Source: Pseudomonas sp. PA27(2017) | GTDB taxonomy: Bacteria; Pseudomonadota; Gammaproteobacteria; Pseudomonadales; Pseudomonadaceae | Direction: 5' to 3' | NCBI RefSeq assembly: GCF_001945445.1 | Contig: NZ_MSXW01000021.1 | Location: forward strand, 1 to 64,000 | Length of the DNA: 64,000 bases | In this document: positions 16,641-26,174 of the stretch, in pieces | Position numbering within the stretch: position 1 is the first letter of the stretch | How the letters are laid out: each line of letters opens with the position of its first letter | The notes under the pieces: generated by a model | Seen by the model: only the letters and a program-made list of their open reading frames with translations | Databases searched by the model: none | Told to the model about the DNA's origin: nothing | Made by a program: the position numbers and the translations under genes

Positions 16641-17624
16641 TTACTGCTGGATCAGGCCAAATTCCTGGGCCAGTTCTTTGTACTGCGCGACCTGCTTCTT
16701 GACGTAGGCGTCCAGCTCGTCACCGGTCATGGCGAACGGATAGAGCTCACGGTCTTCACGCAGCTTGGCGAAGTCTTCGGAGGCCAGCAGCTGATCGAAA
16801 GCGTTCTTCCACCACGCGTACGCTTCGTCGCTGACTTTCGGGCCGAGGTAGAAGCCGCGGATTACCGGCCACACCACGTCGAAGCCCTGCTCCTTGGCGG
16901 TCGGGATGTTGGCGACCACGTCACCCGGCAGGCGCTCTTCGGAGAACACGGCGAGAATGCGCATGTCACCGCTTTCGATGTGCGGTACGGAGTCGGAGAT
17001 GTCGGTACTGGCTACCTGGATGTGGCCGCCGAGCAGGGCGGTAGCCAGCTCGCCACCACCTTCCATCGCCACGTAGCGCAGTTCGCGCGGGTCGATACCG
17101 GCGGCGCGGGCGATCAGTGCGGTCTGCATCCAGTCCTGGCTGCCGACGGTGCCGCCGGAGCCGATGACCACTTTGCCTGGGTTTTCCTTCAGGGCCTTGA
17201 CCAGGTCATCGAGGGTCTTGAACGGCGAATCCTTGCGTACCGCCAGGGCGCCATAGCTGGTGCCGACGCCCGCCAGCCACTTCACGGCGTTCTCGTCGAA
17301 ACGGCCGAACTTGCCCTGGGCGAGGTTGAGCAGCGAGCCGCTGGAGAAGGCGGTGATGGTGCCCGCTTCGGACGGGCGCTGGGCGACTACCGCGTTATAG
17401 GCCACCGCACCAACGCCGCCAGGCATGTAGGTCACGCGCATCGGCGACTTGAGCAGCTTGCTTTCCACCAGCGCGCTCTGCGCCAGTTTGCAGGTCAGGT
17501 CGAAGCCGCCGCCGGGGGCAGCTGGCGCGATGCACTCGGGACGACGAGGCTCGTCGGCCAATGCTTGACCCGCCAGCATCAGGCAAGAGGCGGTCAGCAG
17601 GATGGTACGCAGAGATGTTTTCAT
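16641..17624 (-). CDS. tctC: Tricarboxylate-binding periplasmic receptor TctC (BUG family)
   Basis: 327 residues. Signal peptide MKTSLRTILLTASCLMLAGQALA, then a BUG-family receptor fold (CIAPAAPGGGFDLTC near 31-45, a variant of the family's ligand-loop). GGAG lies eight bases before the ATG at 17624. It heads the tctCBA operon. In PAO1 the porin gene opdH precedes tctC; here the upstream gene is different. Confidence 0.92.
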   Translation of the reverse strand: MKTSLRTILLTASCLMLAGQALADEPRRPECIAPAAPGGGFDLTCKLAQSALVESKLLKSPMRVTYMPGGVGAVAYNAVVAQRPSEAGTITAFSSGSLLNLAQGKFGRFDENAVKWLAGVGTSYGALAVRKDSPFKTLDDLVKALKENPGKVVIGSGGTVGSQDWMQTALIARAAGIDPRELRYVAMEGGGELATALLGGHIQVASTDISDSVPHIESGDMRILAVFSEERLPGDVVANIPTAKEQGFDVVWPVIRGFYLGPKVSDEAYAWWKNAFDQLLASEDFAKLREDRELYPFAMTGDELDAYVKKQVAQYKELAQEFGLIQQ

Positions 17625-17699
17625 CGGTTGTTCTCCGTTGGAGTCTTTATTGTGTAACCAGCAGCACACCGGCCAGTGGCACGGTGCGGGCGAGCCTCG

Positions 17700-18380
17700 C
17701 TACGCGCACTGGCGCGAATGCTCGGCAGATCGGTCGAGGCGGTAGCGCTGTACCTTGGGCGCCAGGCTACTGCCTGCTTCCCGGGCGGCAGCGCTGCGTG
17801 CCACATGCTTCAAGTCGACGTTACGTTCCCTTTGCCTGTCGCCACTGCCGGCGCCCGCCACTTCAGCATGATCGCTGGGGCTGCCCAGTGGACGGGAGCG
17901 CAGGACGGGAACGCCGAGCGCTTTGAAGTCGTGACTCGTCTGCCGCCCGCCCATGCTGGGTTCGGCAGAAGCGATGAAAGAGAGGAGGTAGGCCGCATGG
18001 CCAGCAGCGCTGTTCGCGGCTGCGTGCTGCGACTGGTCAGATAGGGCGCCTGGTTGCGGGCGACGAGCGTTTACGCCTGGTTCGTTGGCTGCGCGCTGGG
18101 TCGCGATGCGCTCGCCCGCCTCGGGCGGCTCGGTGGCCACGGCGTTTTCGGCTGAATATTGGTTGGTCTGCTGGGCTGCTTCGAGCTGCGGAGCGTCTTC
18201 ACATCGATCACGGGGCGCTGGCTCGGCGGCATGATAGATGGCTGGCTGGGCCTGACCTTCCAGGTTGGAAACGGAGTGCTCGGGAAGGTTCGCCTGGGCG
18301 AGCGAGGCGAAGAGGGCCGCCGGCAGGGCGAGGCTCAAAAAGCTCGAAGACGAGATAGCCTGGCGCGCGGCGATCGGCAT
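17700..18380 (-). CDS. Unidentified exported protein between tctC and tctD
   Basis: 226 residues if real. The ATG at 18380 has GGAG eight bases upstream and starts a plausible signal peptide (SSFLSLALPAALFASLAQA, about 13-31). The mature part has low complexity, rich in A, E, Q, R and S, with no motif I recognise and no hydrophobic segment. It occupies the place that the opdH porin holds in PAO1, transcribed toward tctC, but the sequence does not look like an OprD-family porin, even as a frameshifted relic. It could be a fast-evolving secreted protein or a fortuitous open frame; a plus-strand frame at 17676-18044 also spans this DNA. Function unknown. Confidence 0.4.
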   Translation of the reverse strand: MPIAARQAISSSSFLSLALPAALFASLAQANLPEHSVSNLEGQAQPAIYHAAEPAPRDRCEDAPQLEAAQQTNQYSAENAVATEPPEAGERIATQRAANEPGVNARRPQPGALSDQSQHAAANSAAGHAAYLLSFIASAEPSMGGRQTSHDFKALGVPVLRSRPLGSPSDHAEVAGAGSGDRQRERNVDLKHVARSAAAREAGSSLAPKVQRYRLDRSAEHSRQCA

Positions 18381-18616
18381 GCGTGGTACTCCGTTGTTAT
18401 TGTTGTCACGATCGCACGCCACTGTGCGAATCGCTGAATGGGAGGATCGAGCCGCCCGGGGAGTGATCCTAGAAGTGCAACCTTTCACCAACCTTTCAAT
18501 GCAGCAAGTTGTTGCACATGTGTCGCCCTTGCATGCTGTAACTGCCAACTTCGTGCGCGAGCGGTAAACTCTCGCCACACATGGCGGTCAAGTCCATGGT
18601 TTGTGTGGAGGTTGCA

Positions 18617-19288
18617 GTGCGAATTCTGCTGGTCGAGGATCATCCGCAATTGGCGGCGAGCGTCACCCAAGCGCTCAAGAGTGCGGGTTGGACTGTGGAT
18701 GTTCTGCATGATGGCGTAGCGGCTGATCTCGCGCTCGGTAGCGAGGAATACGCCCTGGCGATTCTGGATGTCGGCCTGCCGCGCATGGACGGCTTCGAGG
18801 TGCTGGCTCGCTTGCGTGCCCGCGGCAAGACCATTCCGGTGTTGATGCTCACGGCGCGCGGAGAGGTCAAGGATCGCGTGCACGGCCTGAACCTGGGGGC
18901 CGACGACTATCTGGCCAAGCCCTTCGAATTGAGTGAGCTGGAAGCGCGGGTCAAGGCCTTGCTTCGTCGCAGCATGCTGGGTGGCGAGCAGCATCTGCGC
19001 TGCGGTGATCTGGTCTACGACCTGGATACCCGGCGCTTCACGCTGCTGGATGAGAGTCTGAACCTGACTTCCCGCGAGCAGGCCGTGCTCGAGGCGATGA
19101 TTTCCCGGCCTGGTCGCGTCATGAGCAAGGAGCAGTTGGCCTCCCAGGTGTTCGGCCTGGATGAGGAGGCGAGCGCCGATTCCATCGAGATCTACGTCCA
19201 CCGCCTGCGCAAGAAACTCGAGGGTGGTGCGGTGCGCATCGTTACCTTCCGCGGCCTGGGTTATCTGCTGGAAGCCACGGGTGGATAG
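18617..19288 (+). CDS. tctD: Response regulator TctD (OmpR/PhoB family)
   Basis: 223 residues from a GTG at 18617, preceded by GGAGG at five bases. The receiver domain has the acidic pair E7-D8, phospho-acceptor D51 (LDVGLPRMDG) and K101 (KPF). The C-terminal winged helix has the usual SIEIYVHRLRKK and GYLLE ends. It should control tctCBA in response to carboxylates. Transcribed away from tctC, with tctE overlapping its end by eight bases. Confidence 0.93.
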   Translation: MRILLVEDHPQLAASVTQALKSAGWTVDVLHDGVAADLALGSEEYALAILDVGLPRMDGFEVLARLRARGKTIPVLMLTARGEVKDRVHGLNLGADDYLAKPFELSELEARVKALLRRSMLGGEQHLRCGDLVYDLDTRRFTLLDESLNLTSREQAVLEAMISRPGRVMSKEQLASQVFGLDEEASADSIEIYVHRLRKKLEGGAVRIVTFRGLGYLLEATGG

Positions 19289-20672
19289 GCCAGGCAGCCT
19301 GCGTGGCCGGCTGATTCGCCGGCTGGCCGTGCTGTTCACGGTGATCCTTCTGGTCAGTAGTCTGACCGCCTACTGGAGTGCCCGCCACGCTGCCGATACG
19401 GCCTACGACCGCACCTTGCTGGCGTCGGCCCGGGCGATCTCCGATGGGCTCTACGCCGTCGAAGGCATGCTCAGCGCCAATGTGCCGTATATCGCTCTGG
19501 ACACCTTTGCCTACGACAGCGCCGGGCGTATCTACTATCAGGTGCTCGGCCCCAAGGGCGAGCTGGTCTCGGGATATGAAGACCTGCCCGCAGCGCCGCC
19601 GAATACGCCACGAACCAACGACTATCCGGCGCTGGCCAAATTTTACGACGGCGATTACCGCGGGCAGGGCGTGCGAGTTGTCAGTTTTCTGCAGCCGGTC
19701 AGCGAGCCCGGTTACAGTGGCGTCGCCGAGATCCGCGTGGCTGAAACCCAGGGCGCTCGGGAACGCATGACCCGCGACCTGCTGTTGGGCACGCTGTGGC
19801 GCATGGGCTTGTTGTCGCTCAGTGCGCTGCTGCTGGTCTGGTTGGCGGTGAGCGCCGGATTGCGACCGCTCGAAAGCCTGCGCAGAACGGTCGCCGCGCG
19901 CAGCAGTGACGACCTGCGCCCGCTGCCGGACGAGGACATGCCCAGGGAGCTGCGGCCATTGGTCAACGCCCTGAATCAGTTCAACGACCGGCTTCGCGGC
20001 CTGTTCGAGCGGCAGTCGCAGTTCATCGCCGATGCGTCCCACGAACTGCGTACGCCCCTGGCGGCGCTCAAGGCGCGCGTCGAACTGGGCCTGCGTGACC
20101 AGGATCCGCGTATCTGGCACGCGACGCTCGAGGATGCCGCCCTCAATGCTGATCGCCTGACTCACCTGGCCAACCAGCTGTTGTCATTGGCTCGGATCGA
20201 AAGCGGTGCGCGGGCGATTGCCGAAGGCGGCGCTTTGCGCCTGGACCTCAGCCAACTGGCCCGGGAACTGGGCATGGCTCTGGCGCCCCTGGCGCATTCG
20301 CGCGGCGTCGCCCTGGCGCTGGAGGCCGAGCAACCGGTGTGGATTCGCGGCGAGCCGACGCTGCTCAATGAGCTGCTGTGCAACCTGGTCGACAATGCCA
20401 TGGCCTACACCGAGGCCGGCGGCAACGTCATCCTGCGGGTGAGGGAGCCGGGTGTGCTGGAGGTCGAGGACGATGGGCCGGGAATTCCCAAGGAAGATCG
20501 GGAGCGGGTGTTCGAGCGCTTCTACCGACGCCAGGCCCAGGGGCTGGGCGCTGGCCTGGGATTGGCTATCGTCGGCGAGATCTGCCGCGCCCACCGCGCC
20601 GATATCAGCCTGCATCAGGCCAGCCCCCATGGGCTGCTGGTGCGCGTGGTGTTTCGTGGTGAGGCAGGCTAG
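19281..20672 (+). CDS. tctE: Sensor histidine kinase TctE
   Basis: 463 residues from a GTG overlapping the tctD stop. It has two membrane spans (about 15-32 and 176-195) around a periplasmic sensor region, then a HAMP-like linker, the H box ASHELRTPL with H254, an N box (NLVDNAMAYT), a G1 box (EVEDDGPGIP) and a G2 box (GAGLGLAIV). It pairs with TctD. The start follows from overlap coupling and the absence of a good upstream alternative. Confidence 0.93.
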   Translation: MDRPGSLRGRLIRRLAVLFTVILLVSSLTAYWSARHAADTAYDRTLLASARAISDGLYAVEGMLSANVPYIALDTFAYDSAGRIYYQVLGPKGELVSGYEDLPAAPPNTPRTNDYPALAKFYDGDYRGQGVRVVSFLQPVSEPGYSGVAEIRVAETQGARERMTRDLLLGTLWRMGLLSLSALLLVWLAVSAGLRPLESLRRTVAARSSDDLRPLPDEDMPRELRPLVNALNQFNDRLRGLFERQSQFIADASHELRTPLAALKARVELGLRDQDPRIWHATLEDAALNADRLTHLANQLLSLARIESGARAIAEGGALRLDLSQLARELGMALAPLAHSRGVALALEAEQPVWIRGEPTLLNELLCNLVDNAMAYTEAGGNVILRVREPGVLEVEDDGPGIPKEDRERVFERFYRRQAQGLGAGLGLAIVGEICRAHRADISLHQASPHGLLVRVVFRGEAG

Positions 20673-20708
20673 CTGAACGGGTGCTAGCCGAGACTCGCCC
20701 CCGAGCGG

Positions 20709-21545
20709 TTACTGCAGCATGGTCATGGCAGCATCCATGGCCGCCGACAGGTCTTCGACGGCATGGATGTCCAGATCCGGTTTGATGCCGAGCTTGGCGA
20801 ACGCCGGGATCTGGCTCCAGTCCAGTTGGGTGTAAGGGTGCGGAGTGCCGAGGTGGCTCTGCAGGGTGGCCACTTGCACGATGTCGACGTAGTCCACCTT
20901 GCCGCCGTCGCGGCTGAAGTTCAGGTACTGGCTCGGAATGCAGGCGATCATTTCCGGGAATTCCCAGGTACGCAGGATCTTGTCGCCAATGATCGGGTGG
21001 ATCTGCTCGATCACGTGGTTGAGGCTGATCGAGTCGGCCAGCAGCTCGCTGTGCTCTTCGGCATAGGTCAGGATAGGCAGCACACCAATCTGGTGAACCA
21101 GGCCGGCGAGGGTGGCCTGGTCCGGCATCAGGCGCGTGTAATGGCGGCACAGCACGTGGCAGATGCCAGCTATTTCGGTGCTCTTGGTCCACACTTCGCG
21201 CATCTTGCGGTCGACCACATCGGTGGTCGCCTGGAACATCTGTTCCATGGCCAGGCCCGTGGCCAGGTTGCAGGTGTAGTTGATGCCCAGGCGGCCGATG
21301 GCCATCTGCAGGTCGGTGATTTCCCGGTTGGTGCGCAGCAGCGGGCTGTTCACCACCTTGATGATGCGTGCGGTGAGCGCAGCGTCGTTACCGATCACCT
21401 TGGTCATCTCGGGGATGCCCACGTTGGGATCCTCCGCCGCCTCGCGAACCTTCAGGGCGACCTCGGGCAGGGTGGGCAGCACCAGTTCATCGTTGTCGAT
21501 GGCCCTGGTCAGATCCAGCAGGACTTTCTCGGCGAGTTTGCTCAT
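20709..21545 (-). CDS. HDOD-domain protein
   Basis: 278 residues, nearly all one HDOD domain (about 20-220): LPTLPEVALKVREAAEDPN near the start, then IGNDAALTARIIKVVNSP. HDOD proteins are degenerate HD-type folds usually tied to c-di-GMP or stress signalling and lack the metal-binding HD pair. This corresponds to PA0758 by position. No output domain is attached, so its partner is unknown. Confidence 0.87.
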   Translation of the reverse strand: MSKLAEKVLLDLTRAIDNDELVLPTLPEVALKVREAAEDPNVGIPEMTKVIGNDAALTARIIKVVNSPLLRTNREITDLQMAIGRLGINYTCNLATGLAMEQMFQATTDVVDRKMREVWTKSTEIAGICHVLCRHYTRLMPDQATLAGLVHQIGVLPILTYAEEHSELLADSISLNHVIEQIHPIIGDKILRTWEFPEMIACIPSQYLNFSRDGGKVDYVDIVQVATLQSHLGTPHPYTQLDWSQIPAFAKLGIKPDLDIHAVEDLSAAMDAAMTMLQ

Positions 21546-21593
21546 GAAATTCTCGTTGTTGGCGGAGTGATGGCAGACGCTACGCAGTGTACG

Positions 21594-22535
21594 TCAGCGC
21601 TGGATTTCGCGGTTGCTGTCCAGCGTATACGGCAGGTCGAGCAGCTCGAGCGGTAAACCGTCGAGGCTGCCCAGGTGGATATTGCCGTCGAGTGCCGCGT
21701 CTTCCTGCACGACTGCCAGCAGTTCCACGCCGCTGGCGCTCGAGGCGGCCAGCACCACTTCGCCCACCGCGCTGCGGTGCACGGGCGAGAACAATTCGGT
21801 GCCAGGCGCGGGCGGTTGGTCGCCAGCCAGGCGCAGGCGATAGAGGCGGCGCTTGAGCTTGCCCAGGTACTGCATGCGGGCGACGATTTCCTGGCCGGTG
21901 TAGCAGCCCTTCTTGAAGCTCACGCCGCCTACGGCCTGCAGATTGATCATCTGCGGAATGAACAGCTCGCGGGTGGTGCCGGTCACCTGGCCAATACCGG
22001 CGCGGATCTGCGCCAGCAGCCAGTCGTTGAGCGAGGCTTCAGTGAGCTGCTCGCTCAGGCGTGCGTGCAGGGTTTGAGCCTGCTCGGCCGGTGCCCACAG
22101 CTCGGCGCGGCCGTCGCTGAGACGAATGGCCAGCAGCGCGTCAGCGTTCGCCACGCTGTCAGCTTCGGCTGCGAGGTCCAGCCCCAAGGCTTGCAGGATG
22201 GCATCCGCGCCGCTCAGGCCAAATCGAGCCCAGGCGGCGCTCTCGTCGCTCAGCTTGGCCTTGGAGAACACAGCGTATTTCTGCAGCTCGGCAAGTTGCG
22301 CCTCCAGCAGCTCCTGGCTCATGGCCAGGAGAAAACCGTCGGCTACGCTGACGATGCGAAAGCTCGACAGCATACGGCCCTTTGGCGTGCAGCGAGCGCC
22401 CAGGCTCGAGCCGCTGGCGCCGAGGTAGCTGATGTTGCAGGTGATCTGGCCCTGCAGGAATTTACCTGCATCGAGGCCGCGCACGGCGAGGATGCCTTCG
22501 TGAGTGAGCGGGCAGAAGAAAGCGCTATCGGCCAT
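21594..22535 (-). CDS. ygfZ: Folate-binding iron-sulfur protein repair factor YgfZ
   Basis: 313 residues, GcvT-like fold. The family signature KGCYTGQE is present with the conserved cysteine C211. YgfZ uses tetrahydrofolate to help maintain certain Fe-S enzymes such as MiaB. Start at the ATG at 22535, where the conserved N-terminus begins; the ribosome site is weak. Divergent from sdhE, as in PAO1. Confidence 0.9.
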   Translation of the reverse strand: MADSAFFCPLTHEGILAVRGLDAGKFLQGQITCNISYLGASGSSLGARCTPKGRMLSSFRIVSVADGFLLAMSQELLEAQLAELQKYAVFSKAKLSDESAAWARFGLSGADAILQALGLDLAAEADSVANADALLAIRLSDGRAELWAPAEQAQTLHARLSEQLTEASLNDWLLAQIRAGIGQVTGTTRELFIPQMINLQAVGGVSFKKGCYTGQEIVARMQYLGKLKRRLYRLRLAGDQPPAPGTELFSPVHRSAVGEVVLAASSASGVELLAVVQEDAALDGNIHLGSLDGLPLELLDLPYTLDSNREIQR

Positions 22536-22660
22536 GGTCGAGACAATCGCGGGTAAAGAATGAGGCTGCCATGATAAGAGCAGCGGCAAGCGTCTAGCTA
22601 CAGGCAAAGATGCCGTCCGGCGTTTCGCCTCGCAACGCTGATGCGAGCGGCGGCTATTGG

Positions 22661-22666
22661 TATACT
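22661..22666 (+). promoter_or_regulatory. Extended -10 promoter of sdhE
   Basis: TATACT preceded by TGG forms an extended -10, 28 bases before the sdhE ATG. No good -35 hexamer is visible at 17 bp, which fits an extended -10 promoter. Confidence 0.55.
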
Positions 22667-22693
22667 GCCGGCCTTTTTTCGAGGAGCACTCCC

Positions 22694-22948
22694 ATGGTCG
22701 ATGCCACTGAACTCAATCGCCTCTTCTGGCACAGCCGGCGCGGCATGCTGGAACTGGACGTATTGCTGGTGCCTTTCGTGCAGGAGGTTTACCCCACGCT
22801 CGACGAGGATGATCGTGCCCGCTACCGCAAGTTGCTCGAGTGCGAGGATCAGGACATGTTCGGCTGGTTCATGCAGCGCGGCGAGCCAGAGGATGCCGAT
22901 CTGCGCCATATCGTTCGCATGATCCTGGATCGTGTCCAGCCCAAGTAA
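22694..22948 (+). CDS. sdhE: FAD assembly factor SdhE
   Basis: 84 residues. The RGMLELD motif (16-22), which drives covalent FAD attachment to succinate dehydrogenase SdhA, is intact. GAGGAGCACTCCC precedes the ATG at 22694. The ygfX-like gene overlaps its end by 17 bases, the common sdhE-ygfX pairing. Confidence 0.93.
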   Translation: MVDATELNRLFWHSRRGMLELDVLLVPFVQEVYPTLDEDDRARYRKLLECEDQDMFGWFMQRGEPEDADLRHIVRMILDRVQPK

Positions 22949-23384
22949 ACGGTTCGAGTGCCACTGGCAGCCGTCACGTCGGCTGCTGGAAATCTACCTG
23001 TGCGCCCAGGCCCTGGCGCTGCTGACGTTATCGCTCGTCGATATCCCGCTCTGGGCGCGTCTGCTAGGCGTGCTGGGTTGTGCATGCCATGCCGGCTGGG
23101 CACTGCCCAGGCACGTGCTGCTGACCCACTCGGCCGTGTTCAATCACCTTCGTCACGACGACGAAGGTTGGCAGGTGGCGGGCCGTGAAGGGCGCTGGCA
23201 GGCCATCACCTTACAGCCGGACAGCATGGCGCTACCGTGGCTGGTCATCGTTCGTTTTCGCATGCCGGGCAGCCGGCTCACTAAAAGCCTGTGCATCGCG
23301 GCCGATGCCATGCCGCAGGACATGCACCGGCGGCTGCGGGTGCGCCTGAAATTCAGCCGTCAGCGTTGGCGGGTCGCACAATAG
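22932..23384 (+). CDS. YgfX/CptA-family small membrane protein
   Basis: 150 residues, GTG start inside sdhE. Two hydrophobic segments near 20-60 ([14 protein letters not shown] and [15 protein letters not shown]) precede a soluble tail ending in basic residues, as in YgfX. The E. coli homologue was proposed as a cytoskeleton toxin, but the fixed pairing with sdhE argues for a shared role. Its last 32 bases overlap the end of nadB on the other strand. Confidence 0.8.
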   Translation: MSSPSKRFECHWQPSRRLLEIYLCAQALALLTLSLVDIPLWARLLGVLGCACHAGWALPRHVLLTHSAVFNHLRHDDEGWQVAGREGRWQAITLQPDSMALPWLVIVRFRMPGSRLTKSLCIAADAMPQDMHRRLRVRLKFSRQRWRVAQ

Positions 23385-24969
23385 TGTCGCGTGGTTCGGG
23401 CAGCAGGTCGGGGTAATCCAGTGTGTAGTGCAGGCCGCGTGACTCCTTTCGCGCCATGGCCGAGAGAATCATCAGTTCCGCCACCTGGGCCAGGTTGCGC
23501 AACTCGATCAGATCCCGACTGACCTTGTAGTTGCTGTAGAACTCATCGATTTCATCGAGCAGCAGGCGCACGCGGTGCTGGGCGCGCTGCAGGCGCTTGG
23601 TGGTGCGAACGATGCCTACGTAATCCCACATGAAGCGCCGCAGTTCGTCCCAGTTGTGGGCGATGATCACATCCTCGTCCGAGTCGGTGACCTGGCTGGC
23701 GTCCCAGGAAGGCAGGTTGGCCGGCATCGTCACGTGCTCCAGATTGGCGACGATGTCGGCGGCGGCCGAGCGGGCGTACACGAAGCATTCGAGCAGTGAA
23801 TTACTGGCCATGCGGTTCGCGCCGTGCAGGCCGGTGAAGCTGGTTTCACCAATGGCGTAAAGACCTTGCAGATCACTGCGGCCCGCCTGGTCGACCATTA
23901 CTCCGCCGCAGGTGTAATGGGCGGCGGGTACCACTGGAATGGGCTGGCGGGTGATGTCGATGCCGAACTCCAGGCAGCGTTGGTAAACGGTCGGGAAGTG
24001 GTTTCTGACGAAGTCCGCTGGCTTGTGGCTGATATCCAGATAGACGCAGTCGACACCCAGGCGCTTCATCTCGTGGTCGATGGCGCGGGCCACGATGTCC
24101 CGTGGCGCCAGTTCCTCGCGCGGGTCGAAGCGCGGCATGAAGCGTTCGCCGTTGGGCAGGCGCAGCAGGGCGCCCTCGCCGCGCAAGGCTTCGGTAATAA
24201 GAAAGCTCTTGGCCTGCGGGTGATAAAGGCAGGTGGGGTGAAACTGGTTGAATTCCAGGTTGCCGACCCGGCAGCCAGCGCGCCAGGCCATGGCGATGCC
24301 GTCACCGCAAGCGCCATCGGGATTGCTGGTATAGAGGTAGACCTTGGCCGCGCCGCCGGTCGCCAGAACCACGAAGCGCGCATGGTGGGTGTCCACCTCG
24401 CCGCTGCGACGGTTCAGCACGTAGGCGCCCAGGCACCGTTGGCCGTCACGACCCAGCTTGCGTTCGGTGATCAGGTCCACCGCCACCCGCTGTTCGAGCA
24501 GCACCACGTTGTCTCGCTGGCGCGTGCGTTCGAGCAGCGTGTTGAAGATAGCCGCGCCGGTCGCGTCGGCGGCGTGGATGATGCGGCGGTGGCTGTGGCC
24601 GCCCTCGCGGGTCAGGTGAAATTCGAAGCCGCCGTCTTCACGGTCGTGCTCGTCATCGCGGGTGAAGGGCACGCCTTGCTCGATCAGCCATTCGATCGCC
24701 TCACGGCTGTGCTCCACGGTAAAACGCACGGCATCTTCACGGCAAAGGCCGGCCCCGGCACTGAGGGTGTCATTCACATGCGAGTCGACGGTATCGCTGT
24801 GATCCAGCACGGCAGCGACGCCGCCCTGAGCCCAGTAGGTCGAGCCATTGGTCAATTCGCCCTTGCTCAGTACGGCGATGCTCAGATTGTCGGGAAGCGT
24901 TAGCGCCAGGGTAAGGCCGGCGGCACCGCTGCCGATAACCAGAACATCGTGCTGAAAGTGTTGGCTCAT
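23353..24969 (-). CDS. nadB: L-aspartate oxidase
   Basis: 538 residues. It oxidises L-aspartate to iminoaspartate in the first step of NAD synthesis, using FAD. The dinucleotide-binding GSGAAG is at 13-18, and the succinate dehydrogenase-like flavoprotein core has HPTCLYHP and [14 protein letters not shown]-type motifs ([15 protein letters not shown]). Start at the ATG at 24969; an in-frame upstream ATG adds 39 unconserved residues. Divergent from algU across a long spacer, as in other pseudomonads. Confidence 0.96.
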   Translation of the reverse strand: MSQHFQHDVLVIGSGAAGLTLALTLPDNLSIAVLSKGELTNGSTYWAQGGVAAVLDHSDTVDSHVNDTLSAGAGLCREDAVRFTVEHSREAIEWLIEQGVPFTRDDEHDREDGGFEFHLTREGGHSHRRIIHAADATGAAIFNTLLERTRQRDNVVLLEQRVAVDLITERKLGRDGQRCLGAYVLNRRSGEVDTHHARFVVLATGGAAKVYLYTSNPDGACGDGIAMAWRAGCRVGNLEFNQFHPTCLYHPQAKSFLITEALRGEGALLRLPNGERFMPRFDPREELAPRDIVARAIDHEMKRLGVDCVYLDISHKPADFVRNHFPTVYQRCLEFGIDITRQPIPVVPAAHYTCGGVMVDQAGRSDLQGLYAIGETSFTGLHGANRMASNSLLECFVYARSAAADIVANLEHVTMPANLPSWDASQVTDSDEDVIIAHNWDELRRFMWDYVGIVRTTKRLQRAQHRVRLLLDEIDEFYSNYKVSRDLIELRNLAQVAELMILSAMARKESRGLHYTLDYPDLLPEPRDTIVRPANADG

Positions 24970-25272
24970 TGTTATGGATTCCACTGAGTGGCATGCAGCA
25001 AAAAGAGGTGCGATTGGTCGACACCGAATGTGCTTCGCTGAAGCGCTCACGTCCCGTATCGCATAGTCGGTAGGTGAGCTGACCATGCCCGCGGCGGGGC
25101 TTTCAGGACCACCGCAGGGGCTCGACGGACTCTAGTATATAGAGGGAGCCGGCGGCACAATAGCGGCCCCGGTAGGTAGTCCGGCGCAGAACGTGTATCG
25201 TGTCGGGATGGCGATATGCCTGCTCGGCTGGCCGCTGTGGTGGAGCTGCATTCGCTCCGCTGAAACATGTCT

Positions 25273-25300
25273 GAACTTTGCCGTGGGGCAGGGTTCTATA
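25273..25300 (+). promoter_or_regulatory. Distal AlgU-dependent promoter of algU
   Basis: GAACTT (25273-25278), 16 bases, TCTATA (25295-25300). This matches the sigma-22/AlgU consensus GAACTT-N16/17-TCTGA at the key positions and resembles the distal autoregulated promoter (P3) of P. aeruginosa algU. Confidence 0.7.
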
Positions 25301-25475
25301 GCGGAGTCGCCCCGGAGAGGGCATGTGTCTGGCGAGTCTGTGAGCGAAGCGGTTGTACGATTCGATTCGGCCCGTCAGGTGATCTAAAGACAATTCGCGC
25401 AGCAGGCATGGCCCTGGTGCGTGGTTTCGTGCAAAACCAAAAAATGTTTTGTGGGAAGCTTGTTCGTAGGGGAGA

Positions 25476-25502
25476 GAACTTTTGCATATGACTCGAGTCT
25501 AT
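25476..25502 (+). promoter_or_regulatory. Proximal AlgU-dependent promoter of algU
   Basis: GAACTT (25476-25481), 16 bases, TCTAT (25498-25502), about 60 bases before the algU start. It corresponds to autoregulated P1 in P. aeruginosa. Confidence 0.85.
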
Positions 25503-25561
25503 TTCGGCAGATCGATCTTCTGGCAGGTGCAGACCTCCTACGGGCTCAACGAGGAGTATTC

Positions 25562-26143
25562 ATGCTAACCCAGGAAGAAGATCAGCAGCTGGTCGAGCGC
25601 GTTCAGCGTGGCGACAAGCGAGCATTCGATCTGTTGGTGCTGAAGTATCAGCACAAGATTCTCGGGTTGATCGTGCGATTCGTGCACGACACCCATGAAG
25701 CTCAGGATGTCGCCCAGGAAGCTTTCGTAAAAGCTTATCGGGCACTTGGAAACTTTCGCGGTGACAGTGCGTTCTATACATGGCTGTACCGCATCGCCAT
25801 TAACACGGCGAAGAACCATCTCGTTTCTCGTGGCCGCCGGCCGCCGGACAACGATGTAAGTGCAGAGGATGCCGAATTCTACGATGGCGATCACGCCCTC
25901 AAGGATATCGAATCTCCCGAGCGAGCCCTGTTGAGGGATGAAATCGAAGCCACCGTGCATCGGAGCATCCAGCAACTGCCAGAAGATTTACGAACGGCGC
26001 TAACGTTACGTGAATTTGATGGTCTTAGTTATGAAGACATTGCGAGCGTCATGCAGTGTCCAGTTGGTACCGTGCGTTCGCGAATCTTTCGGGCGCGTGA
26101 AGCCATCGATAAGTCCCTGCAACCTCTGTTGCAGGAAGCCTGA
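25562..26143 (+). CDS. algU: Extracytoplasmic-function sigma factor AlgU (RpoE-like)
   Basis: 193 residues. Sigma region 2 holds DVAQEAFVKAYRALGNFRG and region 4 LREFDGLSYEDIA with GTVRSRIFRAREAI. It directs RNA polymerase to envelope-stress and alginate genes. GAGGAG lies seven bases before the ATG at 25562. First gene of algU-mucA-mucB-mucD; two AlgU-type promoters upstream indicate autoregulation. Confidence 0.98.
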   Translation: MLTQEEDQQLVERVQRGDKRAFDLLVLKYQHKILGLIVRFVHDTHEAQDVAQEAFVKAYRALGNFRGDSAFYTWLYRIAINTAKNHLVSRGRRPPDNDVSAEDAEFYDGDHALKDIESPERALLRDEIEATVHRSIQQLPEDLRTALTLREFDGLSYEDIASVMQCPVGTVRSRIFRAREAIDKSLQPLLQEA

Positions 26144-26174
26144 GACAGCGGCGACAGCCAAGAGAGGAACCGCT

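Larger units (their letters stand above)
24970..25561. promoter_or_regulatory. 592-bp nadB-algU spacer
   Basis: No convincing gene. It holds two AlgU-type promoters for algU (25273-25300 and 25476-25502). On the nadB side, TCTAGTATATAGAGG near 25131-25145 may provide a -10 for nadB. The 60 bases before the proximal promoter are AT-rich. Confidence 0.7.

Noticed and set aside
17676-18044. Plus-strand frame of 122 codons in the tctC-tctD gap
   Set aside because: No ribosome site and no recognisable motif; the opposing frame has a signal peptide and a good start.
22694-23384. sdhE-ygfX as a toxin-antitoxin pair
   Set aside because: SdhE has a well-supported role in flavinylation, and the RGMLELD motif is intact; only the YgfX toxin report suggests otherwise.
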